A DNA stretch of 64,000 bases from NCBI RefSeq assembly GCF_004803915.1, contig NZ_CP039396.1:2542001-2606000 (forward strand). Direction: 5' to 3'. The notes under the pieces are model-generated. The model saw nothing but the letters and a program-made list of their open reading frames with translations, was not told the DNA's origin and ran no database searches. Position numbers and translations under genes: made by a program. The stretch is from Duncaniella dubosii. Its GTDB lineage: Bacteria; Bacteroidota; Bacteroidia; Bacteroidales; Muribaculaceae. Below, in pieces: positions 24,045 to 33,110 of the stretch (position 1 is the stretch's first letter; every line of letters starts with the position of its first letter).

Positions 24045-25055
24045 ATGCGTTTCCTGCTCTACATAGCCATTCTCTTTGTTGCCACTGCTTGTTCGGTCGG
24101 CAACAGCTACCGTCATGAGCTTGACCGTGCGCAGAGCGAAATGGAACATTCGCCCGACAAGGCGCTTGAGCGTCTGAATGCCATTGATGTTTCCGATCTC
24201 TCTGACTCGGCGACCATAGCCCGTTGGGCTTTGCTCTATTCCGAAGCTATCAACCGCAACCGGCTCGCGGTTCCTTCCGATACAATAATAAACATAGCCG
24301 TCGATTATTATCGCATACACGGCGATTCGTCCGAGCGGCGGCAGGCCGAGGCCATCCGCTCGGCGATGGCAGAAAACAGTGTGCCGGAATCGGGTGCAGA
24401 CCCTCTTCTCAGTGCAAGGTATCTTCAGAAAGTGAGGGAATACACCCTCTATCGCGAGCGTCAGGAACGCCGGACTTTCGTATGTTTTGCTGTCGTTGTT
24501 TTGGCAATCGCTATAGCAATCATCGTCTGGCTCTATAGCCGTCTGCGTCTGAAGAAAGCGGAAACCGATGCGCTGCTCGCCGAGGCTGCCTCGCTGCGCG
24601 GACTTGCTACGGACAACTCCGTCCTTCGCGATTCCGTGGCACAGCTTTTCGGCTCACGCTTCGAGCTTATCGACCGCCTGTGTGGCACATACTACGAGTC
24701 GCAGGGGACTAAGGTCGAAAAGACGGCCATAGTCAGTCAGGTCAAAGCAGAGATAGAGGCCATGCGTGCAGACAGCTCTACATTCGCCCGGCTCGAAAAC
24801 GCGGTTAACGAGGGTAGGGAACAGTTGCTCGTGATTCTCCGCACTGCTTTTCCCGATATCAAGCACGATGACTATGCGCTTGCCGTTTATCTCGCATGCG
24901 GATTTTCAAACCGGGCAATAGCTCTGTTGCTTGAAGAAAAGATTGATGTCATCTATAAACGCAAATCCCGTCTGAAAGCCAAGATCGCCGCCCTTCCGGC
25001 CGAATATTCCGGCTTGTTGGCCTCCATTTTTGCCGATGGTCAGAAAAAAAACTGA
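24045..25055 (+). CDS. lipoprotein/TPR membrane-anchored HTH regulator
   Basis: The N-terminus MRFLLYIAILFVATACS is a lipoprotein-like signal (Cys 16). A TPR-like periplasmic part follows (about 20-130), then a membrane helix (FVCFAVVVLAIAIAIIVWLY, near 147-166), a coiled coil (LKKAETDALLAEAASLRGL) and a C-terminal LuxR-like helix-turn-helix (YALAVYLACGFSNRAIA ... VIYKRKSRLKAKI). This layout is that of Bacteroidetes membrane-tethered regulators that sense an envelope signal. It precedes an outer-membrane receptor gene in the same direction, a likely target or partner. Confidence 0.7.
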   Translation: MRFLLYIAILFVATACSVGNSYRHELDRAQSEMEHSPDKALERLNAIDVSDLSDSATIARWALLYSEAINRNRLAVPSDTIINIAVDYYRIHGDSSERRQAEAIRSAMAENSVPESGADPLLSARYLQKVREYTLYRERQERRTFVCFAVVVLAIAIAIIVWLYSRLRLKKAETDALLAEAASLRGLATDNSVLRDSVAQLFGSRFELIDRLCGTYYESQGTKVEKTAIVSQVKAEIEAMRADSSTFARLENAVNEGREQLLVILRTAFPDIKHDDYALAVYLACGFSNRAIALLLEEKIDVIYKRKSRLKAKIAALPAEYSGLLASIFADGQKKN

Positions 25056-25139
25056 TACACCGGTGCAACAGATTGATATATAGCGTTGTGCGGAGATGCC
25101 TGTCAGACCGCAGATAGCCTCCGTTTCGCCCTGTTGACC

Positions 25140-25147
25140 TAACTTTG
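25140..25147 (+). promoter_or_regulatory. -7 promoter box TAACTTTG before the outer-membrane receptor
   Basis: Exact TAnnTTTG, 24 nt before the ATG at 25172. No convincing -33 box, so an activator may be needed. Confidence 0.55.
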
Positions 25148-25171
25148 CATAAGCAATTCAACCCACATTCA

Positions 25172-27283
25172 ATGCTTATGTCAAAAGTTATCCTACCATT
25201 CATCCTTATTATGTCAGTCGCCTTTACGGCGCGTTCACAACAACCGTCCGTCACCCCCACGCAGCCGTCCGACAGTCTCGTCCGTGAGCTTGGCGAAGTG
25301 GTCGTGACCGCACGTGACCAATCGACACGTCTTGTCGGCAACTCACTTGTCTCGACCATCGCCGGAACGCCTCTTGCCGAACTTGGCAACGCTCTTGATG
25401 TCCTCTCGCAGCTTCCGATGATAAAGGTGTCGGACGATGAGGTCAGCATCCACGGCAAAGGTTCGCCGCTGATTTATATAGATAACCGTCCTGTCAGCGA
25501 CGGTTTCGATTTGCGGACACTCCGTAGCCGTAACATCCGCAATGTAGAGCTGATTCTCGCTCCCGGAGCGGAATATGACGCGACTGTCGGCGCAGTGTTG
25601 AAAATCACCACGCGCCGCACATTCATCGAAGGACTTAGCCTTGACGACGAACTTCAGGGAAAGGCGGCGCGGTCGCTCACAGGCTACGAGATTCTTAATC
25701 TCCGTTACTTTTTCCGTAGTTCTACCGAGCTGTTTGCCACAGGCTTAGCCGCACACAACAATTCGGTCATGCGCGGTGCTACGGTCAATTCGCTTGACTA
25801 TGAGGGACAGCCTACGGTGGTGGGCAGCAGTCAGTCGATCCGCAGACCCTCCAACAATCTCAGTGCTAAATTCGGTTTCAATCAGACGTTTGGTTCGCTT
25901 TCGTTTGGCGCATGGTACAAAGTGCTGCGTGAGGACGGCCATTTTTCAAACCAAGGCTCAGAGTGGCTTGATGATAATCCGCTGATTGAACGTAATATAA
26001 CTAAGCGTATCAGCGGTACAAACCACTACTCTCAGTATTATCTCGACAAATCGTTCGCATCCGGAGGCCGAATCCATTTTGATGGTTCGCTCATTGACCG
26101 TAACACCCGTAGCGCAACCACGACGGCCTACACTCTGTCAGACCTTTATCCCGATGTAAGTTCCACCCAGCGTTATGATTCCCGTCTATATGCAGGAAAA
26201 CTGACATATTCAATGCCGCTCTCCAAAGGTTCGTTAGTTGTTGGCACAGAAGATTCCTATACCACAACACGCGTTGACTACAGGATGCTCAACGAAGAGA
26301 TCGGCAGCTATATCCCCTCGGCGCTGTCGGAGGTGGCACAGACCTCTCTGGCAGGATTCGCGAGCTACTCTGCCGGATTTGGAAAGCTCGGTCTCACCGC
26401 AGGGCTGCGCTATGAATATAAAAACTTCAGCTATCGTCTTGACGGCAAGCGTGATGACAGTCTGTCGCGTCGCGACAATTTCGTCACGCCAGACATATCG
26501 CTGTCCTACGACTTTTCCGGCGACGGTTCGAAGTCGCTGTCACTCAGCTATAAAAGTTTCACCGAACTACCTCCATACTCAAGCCTTTCCAACGGACTAT
26601 CCTACACGGGGATTCATGAGATCGAGGGTGGTAATCCTGCTCTGCGCGACGGCCGCAGCCATCAGTTGCAGCTCCTCGGCATGATGGGCGACTTTATGAT
26701 GCAGGCCACGTTCCGCCGTTCGTTTGACACCTACGGGTTCATCAAGCGCATCTATCCTGCCGATAATCTCCAGCTCATTTTCCAGCCGGTCAATTTCAAT
26801 GTGTCGGCCGCATGGGTCTACTTCGTCTGGCAGAGGCGCATCGGTTGCTGGCAACCGGTTTTGACATTGGGCGTTAACCCGCAGTGGCTTGAGGTCGGAG
26901 GTGAGAAATACGACAAGCCTGTCTACGCTTGGTTTTTCGATAACACGCTCTCGCTTCCGTTCGGAATCCTTCTGACTGCCAACTTATACGGGCAGAGCAG
27001 CGGATATATCCACACTCAGCTCATGGAATCGAAGCCGTTGATGATGGATGCCGGAATACAGAAGTCTTTCCTCGGCAAATCGCTGACCGTCAAGCTGTCG
27101 GCGTCAAATATATTCAATAGCCGCCGTGATGGCTGGAGGTTGAGAAGCTACGGTGTCGACATGATTAAACGCCAGACTTACGACAATCGCTATATAGCCC
27201 TGACACTAAGCTACTCTTTCCAGCCACGCAAATCGTCCTACAAAGGCTCTGACGCAGCTTCGTCGGAAATTAATCGTCTGTGA
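25172..27283 (+). CDS. TonB-dependent-receptor-like outer membrane protein
   Basis: A signal peptide (MSKVILPFILIMSVAFTARSQ) is followed by a TonB-plug-like domain: LGEVVVTARDQSTRLV, about residues 39-54, then VLSQLPMIKVSDDEVSIHGKGSPLIYIDNRPV. A long beta-barrel with many aromatic-alternating strands fills residues 160-690. It lacks the N-terminal carboxypeptidase-like domain typical of SusC. The start was set at 25172 rather than a TTG at 25145. The transported substrate is unknown; no SusD partner is adjacent. Confidence 0.8.
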   Translation: MLMSKVILPFILIMSVAFTARSQQPSVTPTQPSDSLVRELGEVVVTARDQSTRLVGNSLVSTIAGTPLAELGNALDVLSQLPMIKVSDDEVSIHGKGSPLIYIDNRPVSDGFDLRTLRSRNIRNVELILAPGAEYDATVGAVLKITTRRTFIEGLSLDDELQGKAARSLTGYEILNLRYFFRSSTELFATGLAAHNNSVMRGATVNSLDYEGQPTVVGSSQSIRRPSNNLSAKFGFNQTFGSLSFGAWYKVLREDGHFSNQGSEWLDDNPLIERNITKRISGTNHYSQYYLDKSFASGGRIHFDGSLIDRNTRSATTTAYTLSDLYPDVSSTQRYDSRLYAGKLTYSMPLSKGSLVVGTEDSYTTTRVDYRMLNEEIGSYIPSALSEVAQTSLAGFASYSAGFGKLGLTAGLRYEYKNFSYRLDGKRDDSLSRRDNFVTPDISLSYDFSGDGSKSLSLSYKSFTELPPYSSLSNGLSYTGIHEIEGGNPALRDGRSHQLQLLGMMGDFMMQATFRRSFDTYGFIKRIYPADNLQLIFQPVNFNVSAAWVYFVWQRRIGCWQPVLTLGVNPQWLEVGGEKYDKPVYAWFFDNTLSLPFGILLTANLYGQSSGYIHTQLMESKPLMMDAGIQKSFLGKSLTVKLSASNIFNSRRDGWRLRSYGVDMIKRQTYDNRYIALTLSYSFQPRKSSYKGSDAASSEINRL

Positions 27284-27331
27284 ATCAGTTTTGTAGACCT
27301 ATTGGCTTGATTGCCGGTTTTCTTAGTAATT

Positions 27332-27742
27332 CTATGAAATGATTGTCGCCACGATTTTTCGCGGACCGCCATAGTCGCGGAACTCGCAGAGATATATTCC
27401 CTGCCATGTCCCGAGGTTGAGGCGTCCGCGTGAAATCGGCAGGCTGAGCGACGGGCCGACAAGCACAGACTTGGCATGTGACGGCATGTCGTCAGAACCT
27501 TCGTCGGTGTGGAGATAGAACGGCGCGTTTTCCGGCACGAGCCGGTTGAAAATGGCGTTTAGGTCATGGCGCACGTCAGGGTCTGCGTTCTCATTGAGGG
27601 CGAGGGCAGCCGATGTGTGCTTTATCAGCAGGTTAAGCAGTCCGCATTCAGGAAGTTCGGGCAATTCTCTCATCACATCGCCTGTCACGAGGTGGACTCC
27701 GCGCGGATAAGCGCGCAGTGTGAATTCGATTTGTTTTATCAT
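27332..27742 (-). CDS. YjbQ/UPF0047 family protein
   Basis: LLNLLIKHTSAALALNENADPDVRHDL (about residues 35-61) and the HTDEGSDDMPSHAKSVLVG block with its His residues are diagnostic of UPF0047. GRLNLGTWQGIYLCEFRDYGGPR closes the fold. E. coli YjbQ has weak thiamin-phosphate synthase activity in vitro; the cellular role is unsettled. 136 aa, complete. Confidence 0.9.
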   Translation of the reverse strand: MIKQIEFTLRAYPRGVHLVTGDVMRELPELPECGLLNLLIKHTSAALALNENADPDVRHDLNAIFNRLVPENAPFYLHTDEGSDDMPSHAKSVLVGPSLSLPISRGRLNLGTWQGIYLCEFRDYGGPRKIVATIIS

Positions 27743-27957
27743 TACGGTATATATGTTTCTTGTGGTCGATATGCCGGCCGGATAGGATGCTCTGTAGCCG
27801 TGACACCGGTTGGCGGTTGCAAAGTTACGAAATCTTTGTTGAACATTTTTAACAATTGTTTCGTTCTATAATTGCTATCGAAACTTTCATTAGCCGGTAA
27901 TAGAAATTAATATCAGACGGTTGTTTACTTTGCAGAAAATTTAAAACGACCACGAAA

Positions 27958-28167
27958 ATGATTACACTTAATGTCCCTCTGATTACTTGGTGTGTGATTG
28001 CCTTTGCGATGGCAGTATTGATTGTTGTAAGAATCTGCCACAAGACCTATAATAACTCGCGTCGCCACGCCCATATTTTTGAAATAGGCAGTGAGAGAGA
28101 GGAATTCTTCGTCCCGGGTGACAGGCTCGTAAAAAAAGAAGAAGATATTTATGATGACGAGGATTGA
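27958..28167 (+). CDS. small single-pass membrane protein (69 aa)
   Basis: One hydrophobic helix (about residues 4-25, VPLITWCVIAFAMAVLIVV) and a basic then acidic tail. Its end overlaps the ThrE N-terminal gene by 17 nt, so the two are co-expressed. Function unknown. Confidence 0.6.
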   Translation: MITLNVPLITWCVIAFAMAVLIVVRICHKTYNNSRRHAHIFEIGSEREEFFVPGDRLVKKEEDIYDDED

Positions 28168-28993
28168 CGATGCTTCCGCCACGTCGGCTGTTCCGGTAGC
28201 CTCAGCGGGATGCGTCTGTGGAGGCGAGATTCATTCGCTAAAGGAAATTTGTCTTTTCATATCGGAATATTCGGCATGGCTGCTCGGCTGCGGTGCGACG
28301 TGCATACGTCTCGAACGCAACGTCATGCGCATGGCCGAGGCTCTTGGCTGCGGGGTAGTGATGACAATTCTCCCGCGCCACATCCATCTCTCCGTGTGTC
28401 TGCCTGACAAATCCGACAGTTATACTTATATAACCGCAACGCGGACACTTCCCATAAGTTTCGACATTAACACCCGTCTCAGTGAGCTGAGCTGGGCTTT
28501 GGCCGACGGAAAGATAAATTTTGAAGAAGCCAAGGTGCAGTTTGACAGTATCATCCGCACGCCTCCGGCCGACAAAAATCTTGTTCTCCTTCTCGCCTCA
28601 CTGGCCAATGCCTCCTTCTGCCGTCTTTTCACCGGCGACTGGCCTGCGGTGGCTGTGGTGTTTCTCTCAACCCTTGCAGGCTATTATCTGAAACAGGTGC
28701 TTTGCGAGCATAAGGTCGACCTTCGTCTGGTGTTTATCCTCTGTGCGTTTGTGTCGTCGGTTCTCGGTGCGAGCGACGCCCTTTTCAATCTCGGCACTAC
28801 GCCCGAGATCGCTGTCGGGACGAGTGTGCTCTATCTTGTTCCCGGCATTCCGTTCCTAAACTCGTTCAGCGACATGCTCGCCGGTCACTACATCTGCTCT
28901 TTCTGCCGTTTCATCCATGCCGTGATTCTCACATGCTGTCTGTCCATCGGACTTTGCGGAGGTCTGCTTATGATGAACCTCGGGATGTTCTGA
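28151..28993 (+). CDS. threonine/serine exporter, N-terminal component (ThrE/YjjP-like)
   Basis: CLFISEYSAWLLGCGATCIRLERNVMRMAEALG (about residues 30-62) opens the DUF1212 domain, followed by five hydrophobic segments from residue 150 on. In other bacteria this half and the C-terminal half form one exporter of small amino acids or organic acids. The companion half is the next gene, so the transporter is split. Confidence 0.85.
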   Translation: MMTRIDDASATSAVPVASAGCVCGGEIHSLKEICLFISEYSAWLLGCGATCIRLERNVMRMAEALGCGVVMTILPRHIHLSVCLPDKSDSYTYITATRTLPISFDINTRLSELSWALADGKINFEEAKVQFDSIIRTPPADKNLVLLLASLANASFCRLFTGDWPAVAVVFLSTLAGYYLKQVLCEHKVDLRLVFILCAFVSSVLGASDALFNLGTTPEIAVGTSVLYLVPGIPFLNSFSDMLAGHYICSFCRFIHAVILTCCLSIGLCGGLLMMNLGMF

Positions 28994-29037
28994 TTTCTGT
29001 TACCCCATCCAACAACTTTGAGACTCATTTCATCGCA

Positions 29038-29520
29038 ATGCTAAGTGAATTTCTTCAAGACGGATTTTTTGCGGCGATAGCGGCCGTCGGTTTCGCCGCT
29101 ATAAGCAACCCTCCGAAGAGGGCCTATCTCTATTGTGCGCTCATCGCCGCCATCGGGCATTCGTCACGGTTTCTGATGATGCACCAGTCTGTGTTCGGCC
29201 TCCATATCGTTATCGCCAGCACCATAGCCGCCCTGCTCGTCGGAACGCTTGCCGTATTGCTCTCTCCCGTAGCGAAGACTCCCGCCGAGACATGTCTGTT
29301 TCCGTCACTGCTGCCGATGATTCCGGGGATATATGCCTATAAGACCTTCGGAGGACTTGTCATGTGCATCTATCAGGGAGGTGAAGGGCGTTTCAGCCAT
29401 TATTTTTATCTCTTTGCGAGCAACGGGCTTACGTGTCTGTTCATACTCCTCGGCATGGTTATCGGCGCTACCATCCCAATCTTCCTGTTCAAAAACATTT
29501 CATTTCAGGCCACACGATAG
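29038..29520 (+). CDS. threonine/serine exporter, C-terminal component (DUF3815/YjjB-like)
   Basis: The ATG at 29038 was preferred to an upstream in-frame start that would overlap the preceding gene. Four to five membrane segments are visible and the LPMIPGIYAYKTFGGLVMC block is typical of this half. 160 aa. Encoded 44 nt after its partner. Confidence 0.85.
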   Translation: MLSEFLQDGFFAAIAAVGFAAISNPPKRAYLYCALIAAIGHSSRFLMMHQSVFGLHIVIASTIAALLVGTLAVLLSPVAKTPAETCLFPSLLPMIPGIYAYKTFGGLVMCIYQGGEGRFSHYFYLFASNGLTCLFILLGMVIGATIPIFLFKNISFQATR

Positions 29521-29577
29521 GGACATCCTAATGCGTTTTACTTCTATACAAGCAATCATCACTCACCGGTCCGTCAC

Positions 29578-30480
29578 ATGGAACTCCGTCAACTGAAATA
29601 TTTCGTCAAAGTCGCGGAAACGCTTAACTTTTCCGAGGCATCCCGTGCGCTTTTCATCACTCAGAGCACATTGTCGCAACAGATCAAACAGCTTGAGCAG
29701 GAACTCGGCTCTCCGCTTTTCCAGCGCGACAGCCACCGTGTCTGTCTCACCGAAGCCGGAAGCGAGCTGCTGCCCTACGCAGTCAGGACTCTCCATGACT
29801 CGCAGCTCTGTCTTGACCGTATGAATGACCTGCGTGAGCTTCTTGCCGGAACTCTCAACATCGGTGTGACCTATTCGTTCAGCCCGATACTGACGGAGAC
29901 GATCATTGACTTCATGAAACTTTATCCCGGAGTGAAGCTCAACATTTTCTATAAGCCTGTTTCCGAACTGATGGGGATGCTGACCGAACGGGAGGTTGAT
30001 TTTGTGCTTGCATTCCGTCCGCGTCTGTCGACCGATGAAATCGAGTCGCACGTATTGTTCCAGAACTATCTTGCCGTAATCGTCAACTCTTCCCATCCGC
30101 TTGCGTCGCGACAGAAAGTGACTCTCGACGAGCTTTCATACTACGACCTCGCGCTTCCTTCGCGCGGACTTCAGGCACGCAATTATTTCGATGCCGTAAG
30201 TTCGGCACGCGGTGTCAGCATGAAGGTGAAAATAGAGCTTAACGAAGTCAATATACTTCTTAAACTGATAAGCGGCAGCCGGCTTGCGACCGTGCTTGCC
30301 GAGGCCACCATACACAACGTGAAGGATGTGAAGGCAGTGCCACTCGATGTTCCTTCAAACGAGATGACAGGCTGCGTCCACACCCTTCGCGACAGTTACC
30401 GCAAGCGGTCTATGCGTGAGTTTGTCAGAATGCTGAGCGAGTCGGCCGCTATACGCGAGCGCGTCAATGCGTGGCTCTGA
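29578..30480 (+). CDS. LysR-family transcriptional regulator
   Basis: MELRQLKYFVKVAETLNFSEASRAL with QSTLSQQIKQLEQELG is a classic LysR winged HTH (residues 1-60), followed by the periplasmic-binding-like effector domain (90-295). Its position 57 nt after the ThrE pair in the same direction suggests control of export or an autoregulated operon. 300 aa, complete. The effector cannot be told. Confidence 0.9.
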   Translation: MELRQLKYFVKVAETLNFSEASRALFITQSTLSQQIKQLEQELGSPLFQRDSHRVCLTEAGSELLPYAVRTLHDSQLCLDRMNDLRELLAGTLNIGVTYSFSPILTETIIDFMKLYPGVKLNIFYKPVSELMGMLTEREVDFVLAFRPRLSTDEIESHVLFQNYLAVIVNSSHPLASRQKVTLDELSYYDLALPSRGLQARNYFDAVSSARGVSMKVKIELNEVNILLKLISGSRLATVLAEATIHNVKDVKAVPLDVPSNEMTGCVHTLRDSYRKRSMREFVRMLSESAAIRERVNAWL

Positions 30481-30508
30481 GTCTGACAGATGCTGACTTG
30501 GCTATTTC

Positions 30509-32968
30509 TCAGTCGAGAGTCTTTTTGGGATATAGCGATTCCCACCACGATTCATCGTCCTGAAGATATTTTGCAAACCAAGCGAAAATGGTCTCCTGCC
30601 ATTGCTTGCGTTTGTTGAATTCGGTCACCTGATGGTTTGCATCCCTGACGGCTACGAATGCAGTCTCGCGTCCGAGCAGCTTGAGAGCCGTATACATCTG
30701 AATGCTCTCGCCGAAGGGCACATTGGTGTCGGAATCACCGTGGAGGAAAAGAATCGGTGTATGGATTTTGTCGGCGTTATATAGCGGGCTTTGCTTCACG
30801 TAGAGATCCGAATGACTCCAAGGGTAGCTTTTAGCCATGCTGACCTCGCTGTAGGAATATCCCCAGTAACCTTCGCCCCAGTAGCTCGTATGGTCACTGA
30901 TGCCTGCGTGCGAGATGGCAGCTGCGAAGAGGTCGGTTTTCGTCTGGAGATATTGTGTCATGAATCCGCCATACGATGCGCCTATGCACCCGATTTTTGA
31001 AGCATCGACCCAAGGATTCGCCTTGATGAACTGCCGGACACCTTCGATGATGTCTTCTGCCACACCTTCGCCGGCCGTATTGACGTGGCGCGATGCGAAT
31101 TCCTGACCGAAGCCCGCGCTGCCGCTCGGATTGATGACAAGCACCACATAGCCGTGGGCGGCGTACACATGGTGTGGATAGCGGCTTTCAAATGTGCGGC
31201 TCGTAGGCGAGCATCCGCCATAGTAGTTCACGATCATCGGATATTTGCGCGTCGGGTCGAAGTCTGGAGGAAGGATGTAGCGTCCGCAGATGCTGTCGCC
31301 ACGCGACGATTTGTAGATCCAAGGCTTGCATTCGCCGAGCATCACACCGTCGAGCCGCTCGGCGCTGAGATCCTCGATGAGATTCTGACGCAGATTTTTC
31401 GTGTTGAGCGAATAGAGACGGTCGGAATTGACAGCTCCCTGTCCGACATACACCATGTCGTTGCTTCCATTCGAGAGTGAGAACGACATCACATAGTCCT
31501 CTTTTGCATTGAGATTGTCTATTTTCCCGCTTGTGGGATTGACACGGAACAGCGAACGCCTGTCGCGGTCACTGGCGATGAAATATATGTTGCCGTCGTT
31601 GCGGTTCCACTTCACATTGTCGACCGATGGATCAAAATCGCGTGTAAGCGGTGTGATGGCTTTTGTGGCTACATCGAGCACGTAGAGCTGGTTGTCATAC
31701 ATGCTCGGGATGCGGTCGTCGGGCAGATTGCGTCCGACAGCACCGTAGGCTTCGGGCGAACCGATGAGAGCCACTTTTGTCCCGTCGGGCGAGAGGATAG
31801 CCCCGCCGAAAAATCCTTCCTTCTCGACGAGTGTCATGACTGAATTGTCGGACAGGTCGAGAAGATAGAGCGACGTGAGGGTGGTTGGGCGCTTCTCAAG
31901 GCGTGATTCCGAAACCTGATAGAGAAGTTTCCGTCCGTCGTCCGACAGACCGCATAGACCCGTGTTTCGGTTGCCGAAAGTCAGAGGAGTCGACATCCCT
32001 GTGGCGAAATCATATTTCATGAGCGTCCCTCTGTTGCGCCATCCCGGCTGACGGTCCTCGGGATGTATGATTTCGTAAAGATCGGCATTTTTCTCCTTAG
32101 GTCCTTCCTGCTGGCGGGTGTAGATGAGAAAATCTTCTGTAGGTGAGATTGTAAAGTAGCTCTCAGGTACATCATTAGCTATGACAGTCTCGCTTCCGTT
32201 GGCCGGGTCTACGGTCACAAGCTGGAGTTTTCCGTCGACGTAGCGTGTGTAATACAGACGGTCACTTTTGGGCATCCAGCGTAGCGATTTAGTGCGCTTT
32301 GCCAATACGCGGCCTGAAGCGAAATCGCAGATGTCAAATGAAAATGTGTTAGCTCCGCCGTCGTGTGTATAATAATAGGAGCGGAGGAGATATTTGCCGC
32401 TCGGCGAAAGAGTGGACGAGCTGAAACGTTTTCCGGTCATCACGTCGTTGAGTGTGAAACGACGCTTTTCGACACCGCTGTTGATTTTCATAAGCCCGGG
32501 ATGCTCACTCTCGATAGCGACATGCAGTGAATCGGCCGATGAATTGTCGGTGAGGCATTTGATGGTCACATTGTGAGTGGCCGGGGTGAGCGTGAGTTTG
32601 TCGCCGTCGAGCTTCTTGCCGTCGAGATACACTTCGTGGTGGCGCAGACCGTCGATTTTGAGCGTGGCGGTGACATAGCGTTCGTTGTCAATCGAGAAGT
32701 TCAGCAGATGGATTGCATCGCGATTTGAGCCAAGCACAACATCGCCTGTGATTTCCCGGCCGTTTGCGGCTGTTTCGAGTGAAATGGGGGTCGCAAGCAG
32801 CGAGGTGCGGTCAAATTTTTTGGAATTGACATCGACGCTGTCGACCATCACCGGATGGTTGACAACAAAAGGTCCTTGGTATCTGAACGAAGTGACATCG
32901 ATTTTTCCGGCCGACGCACCGAGCCACAGTGTTGCCAGTCCGGCCAATGATAATGCACGTATATTCAT
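30509..32968 (-). CDS. S9 family prolyl oligopeptidase / dipeptidyl peptidase IV-type
   Basis: A signal-like N-terminus (MNIRALSLAGLATLWLGASA), an eight-bladed propeller region (about 170-560) and an alpha/beta-hydrolase domain at the C-terminus. The nucleophile Ser is in GASYGGF near residue 665, the Asp in HGDSDTNVPF near 747, and the His in RDANHQV near 779. It is a secreted or periplasmic peptidase that probably cleaves dipeptides from peptide N-termini. 819 aa, complete. A hairpin lies in its upstream region (33005-33051). Confidence 0.9.
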   Translation of the reverse strand: MNIRALSLAGLATLWLGASAGKIDVTSFRYQGPFVVNHPVMVDSVDVNSKKFDRTSLLATPISLETAANGREITGDVVLGSNRDAIHLLNFSIDNERYVTATLKIDGLRHHEVYLDGKKLDGDKLTLTPATHNVTIKCLTDNSSADSLHVAIESEHPGLMKINSGVEKRRFTLNDVMTGKRFSSSTLSPSGKYLLRSYYYTHDGGANTFSFDICDFASGRVLAKRTKSLRWMPKSDRLYYTRYVDGKLQLVTVDPANGSETVIANDVPESYFTISPTEDFLIYTRQQEGPKEKNADLYEIIHPEDRQPGWRNRGTLMKYDFATGMSTPLTFGNRNTGLCGLSDDGRKLLYQVSESRLEKRPTTLTSLYLLDLSDNSVMTLVEKEGFFGGAILSPDGTKVALIGSPEAYGAVGRNLPDDRIPSMYDNQLYVLDVATKAITPLTRDFDPSVDNVKWNRNDGNIYFIASDRDRRSLFRVNPTSGKIDNLNAKEDYVMSFSLSNGSNDMVYVGQGAVNSDRLYSLNTKNLRQNLIEDLSAERLDGVMLGECKPWIYKSSRGDSICGRYILPPDFDPTRKYPMIVNYYGGCSPTSRTFESRYPHHVYAAHGYVVLVINPSGSAGFGQEFASRHVNTAGEGVAEDIIEGVRQFIKANPWVDASKIGCIGASYGGFMTQYLQTKTDLFAAAISHAGISDHTSYWGEGYWGYSYSEVSMAKSYPWSHSDLYVKQSPLYNADKIHTPILFLHGDSDTNVPFGESIQMYTALKLLGRETAFVAVRDANHQVTEFNKRKQWQETIFAWFAKYLQDDESWWESLYPKKTLD

Positions 32969-33004
32969 GGGTATAAAGAGTGATTAAAAAAGCCTCTTAT
33001 TTCA

Positions 33005-33051
33005 TTTGCATTCCTGCCGGCTCTGAAGAGTCAAAGCGGCAGGAATGCAAA
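33005..33051. repeat. 15-bp perfect inverted repeat upstream of the S9 peptidase gene
   Basis: TTTGCATTCCTGCCG (33005-33019) and its exact reverse complement (33037-33051) are separated by 17 nt. There is no T-run on either strand, so an attenuator, operator or mRNA stabiliser is as likely as a terminator. Confidence 0.7.
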
Positions 33052-33110
33052 GTGGTGGGTAATGTGGATTATAGCAGAGTGATGAGTGGATGGATTGTCA
33101 TAAAGTTTGA

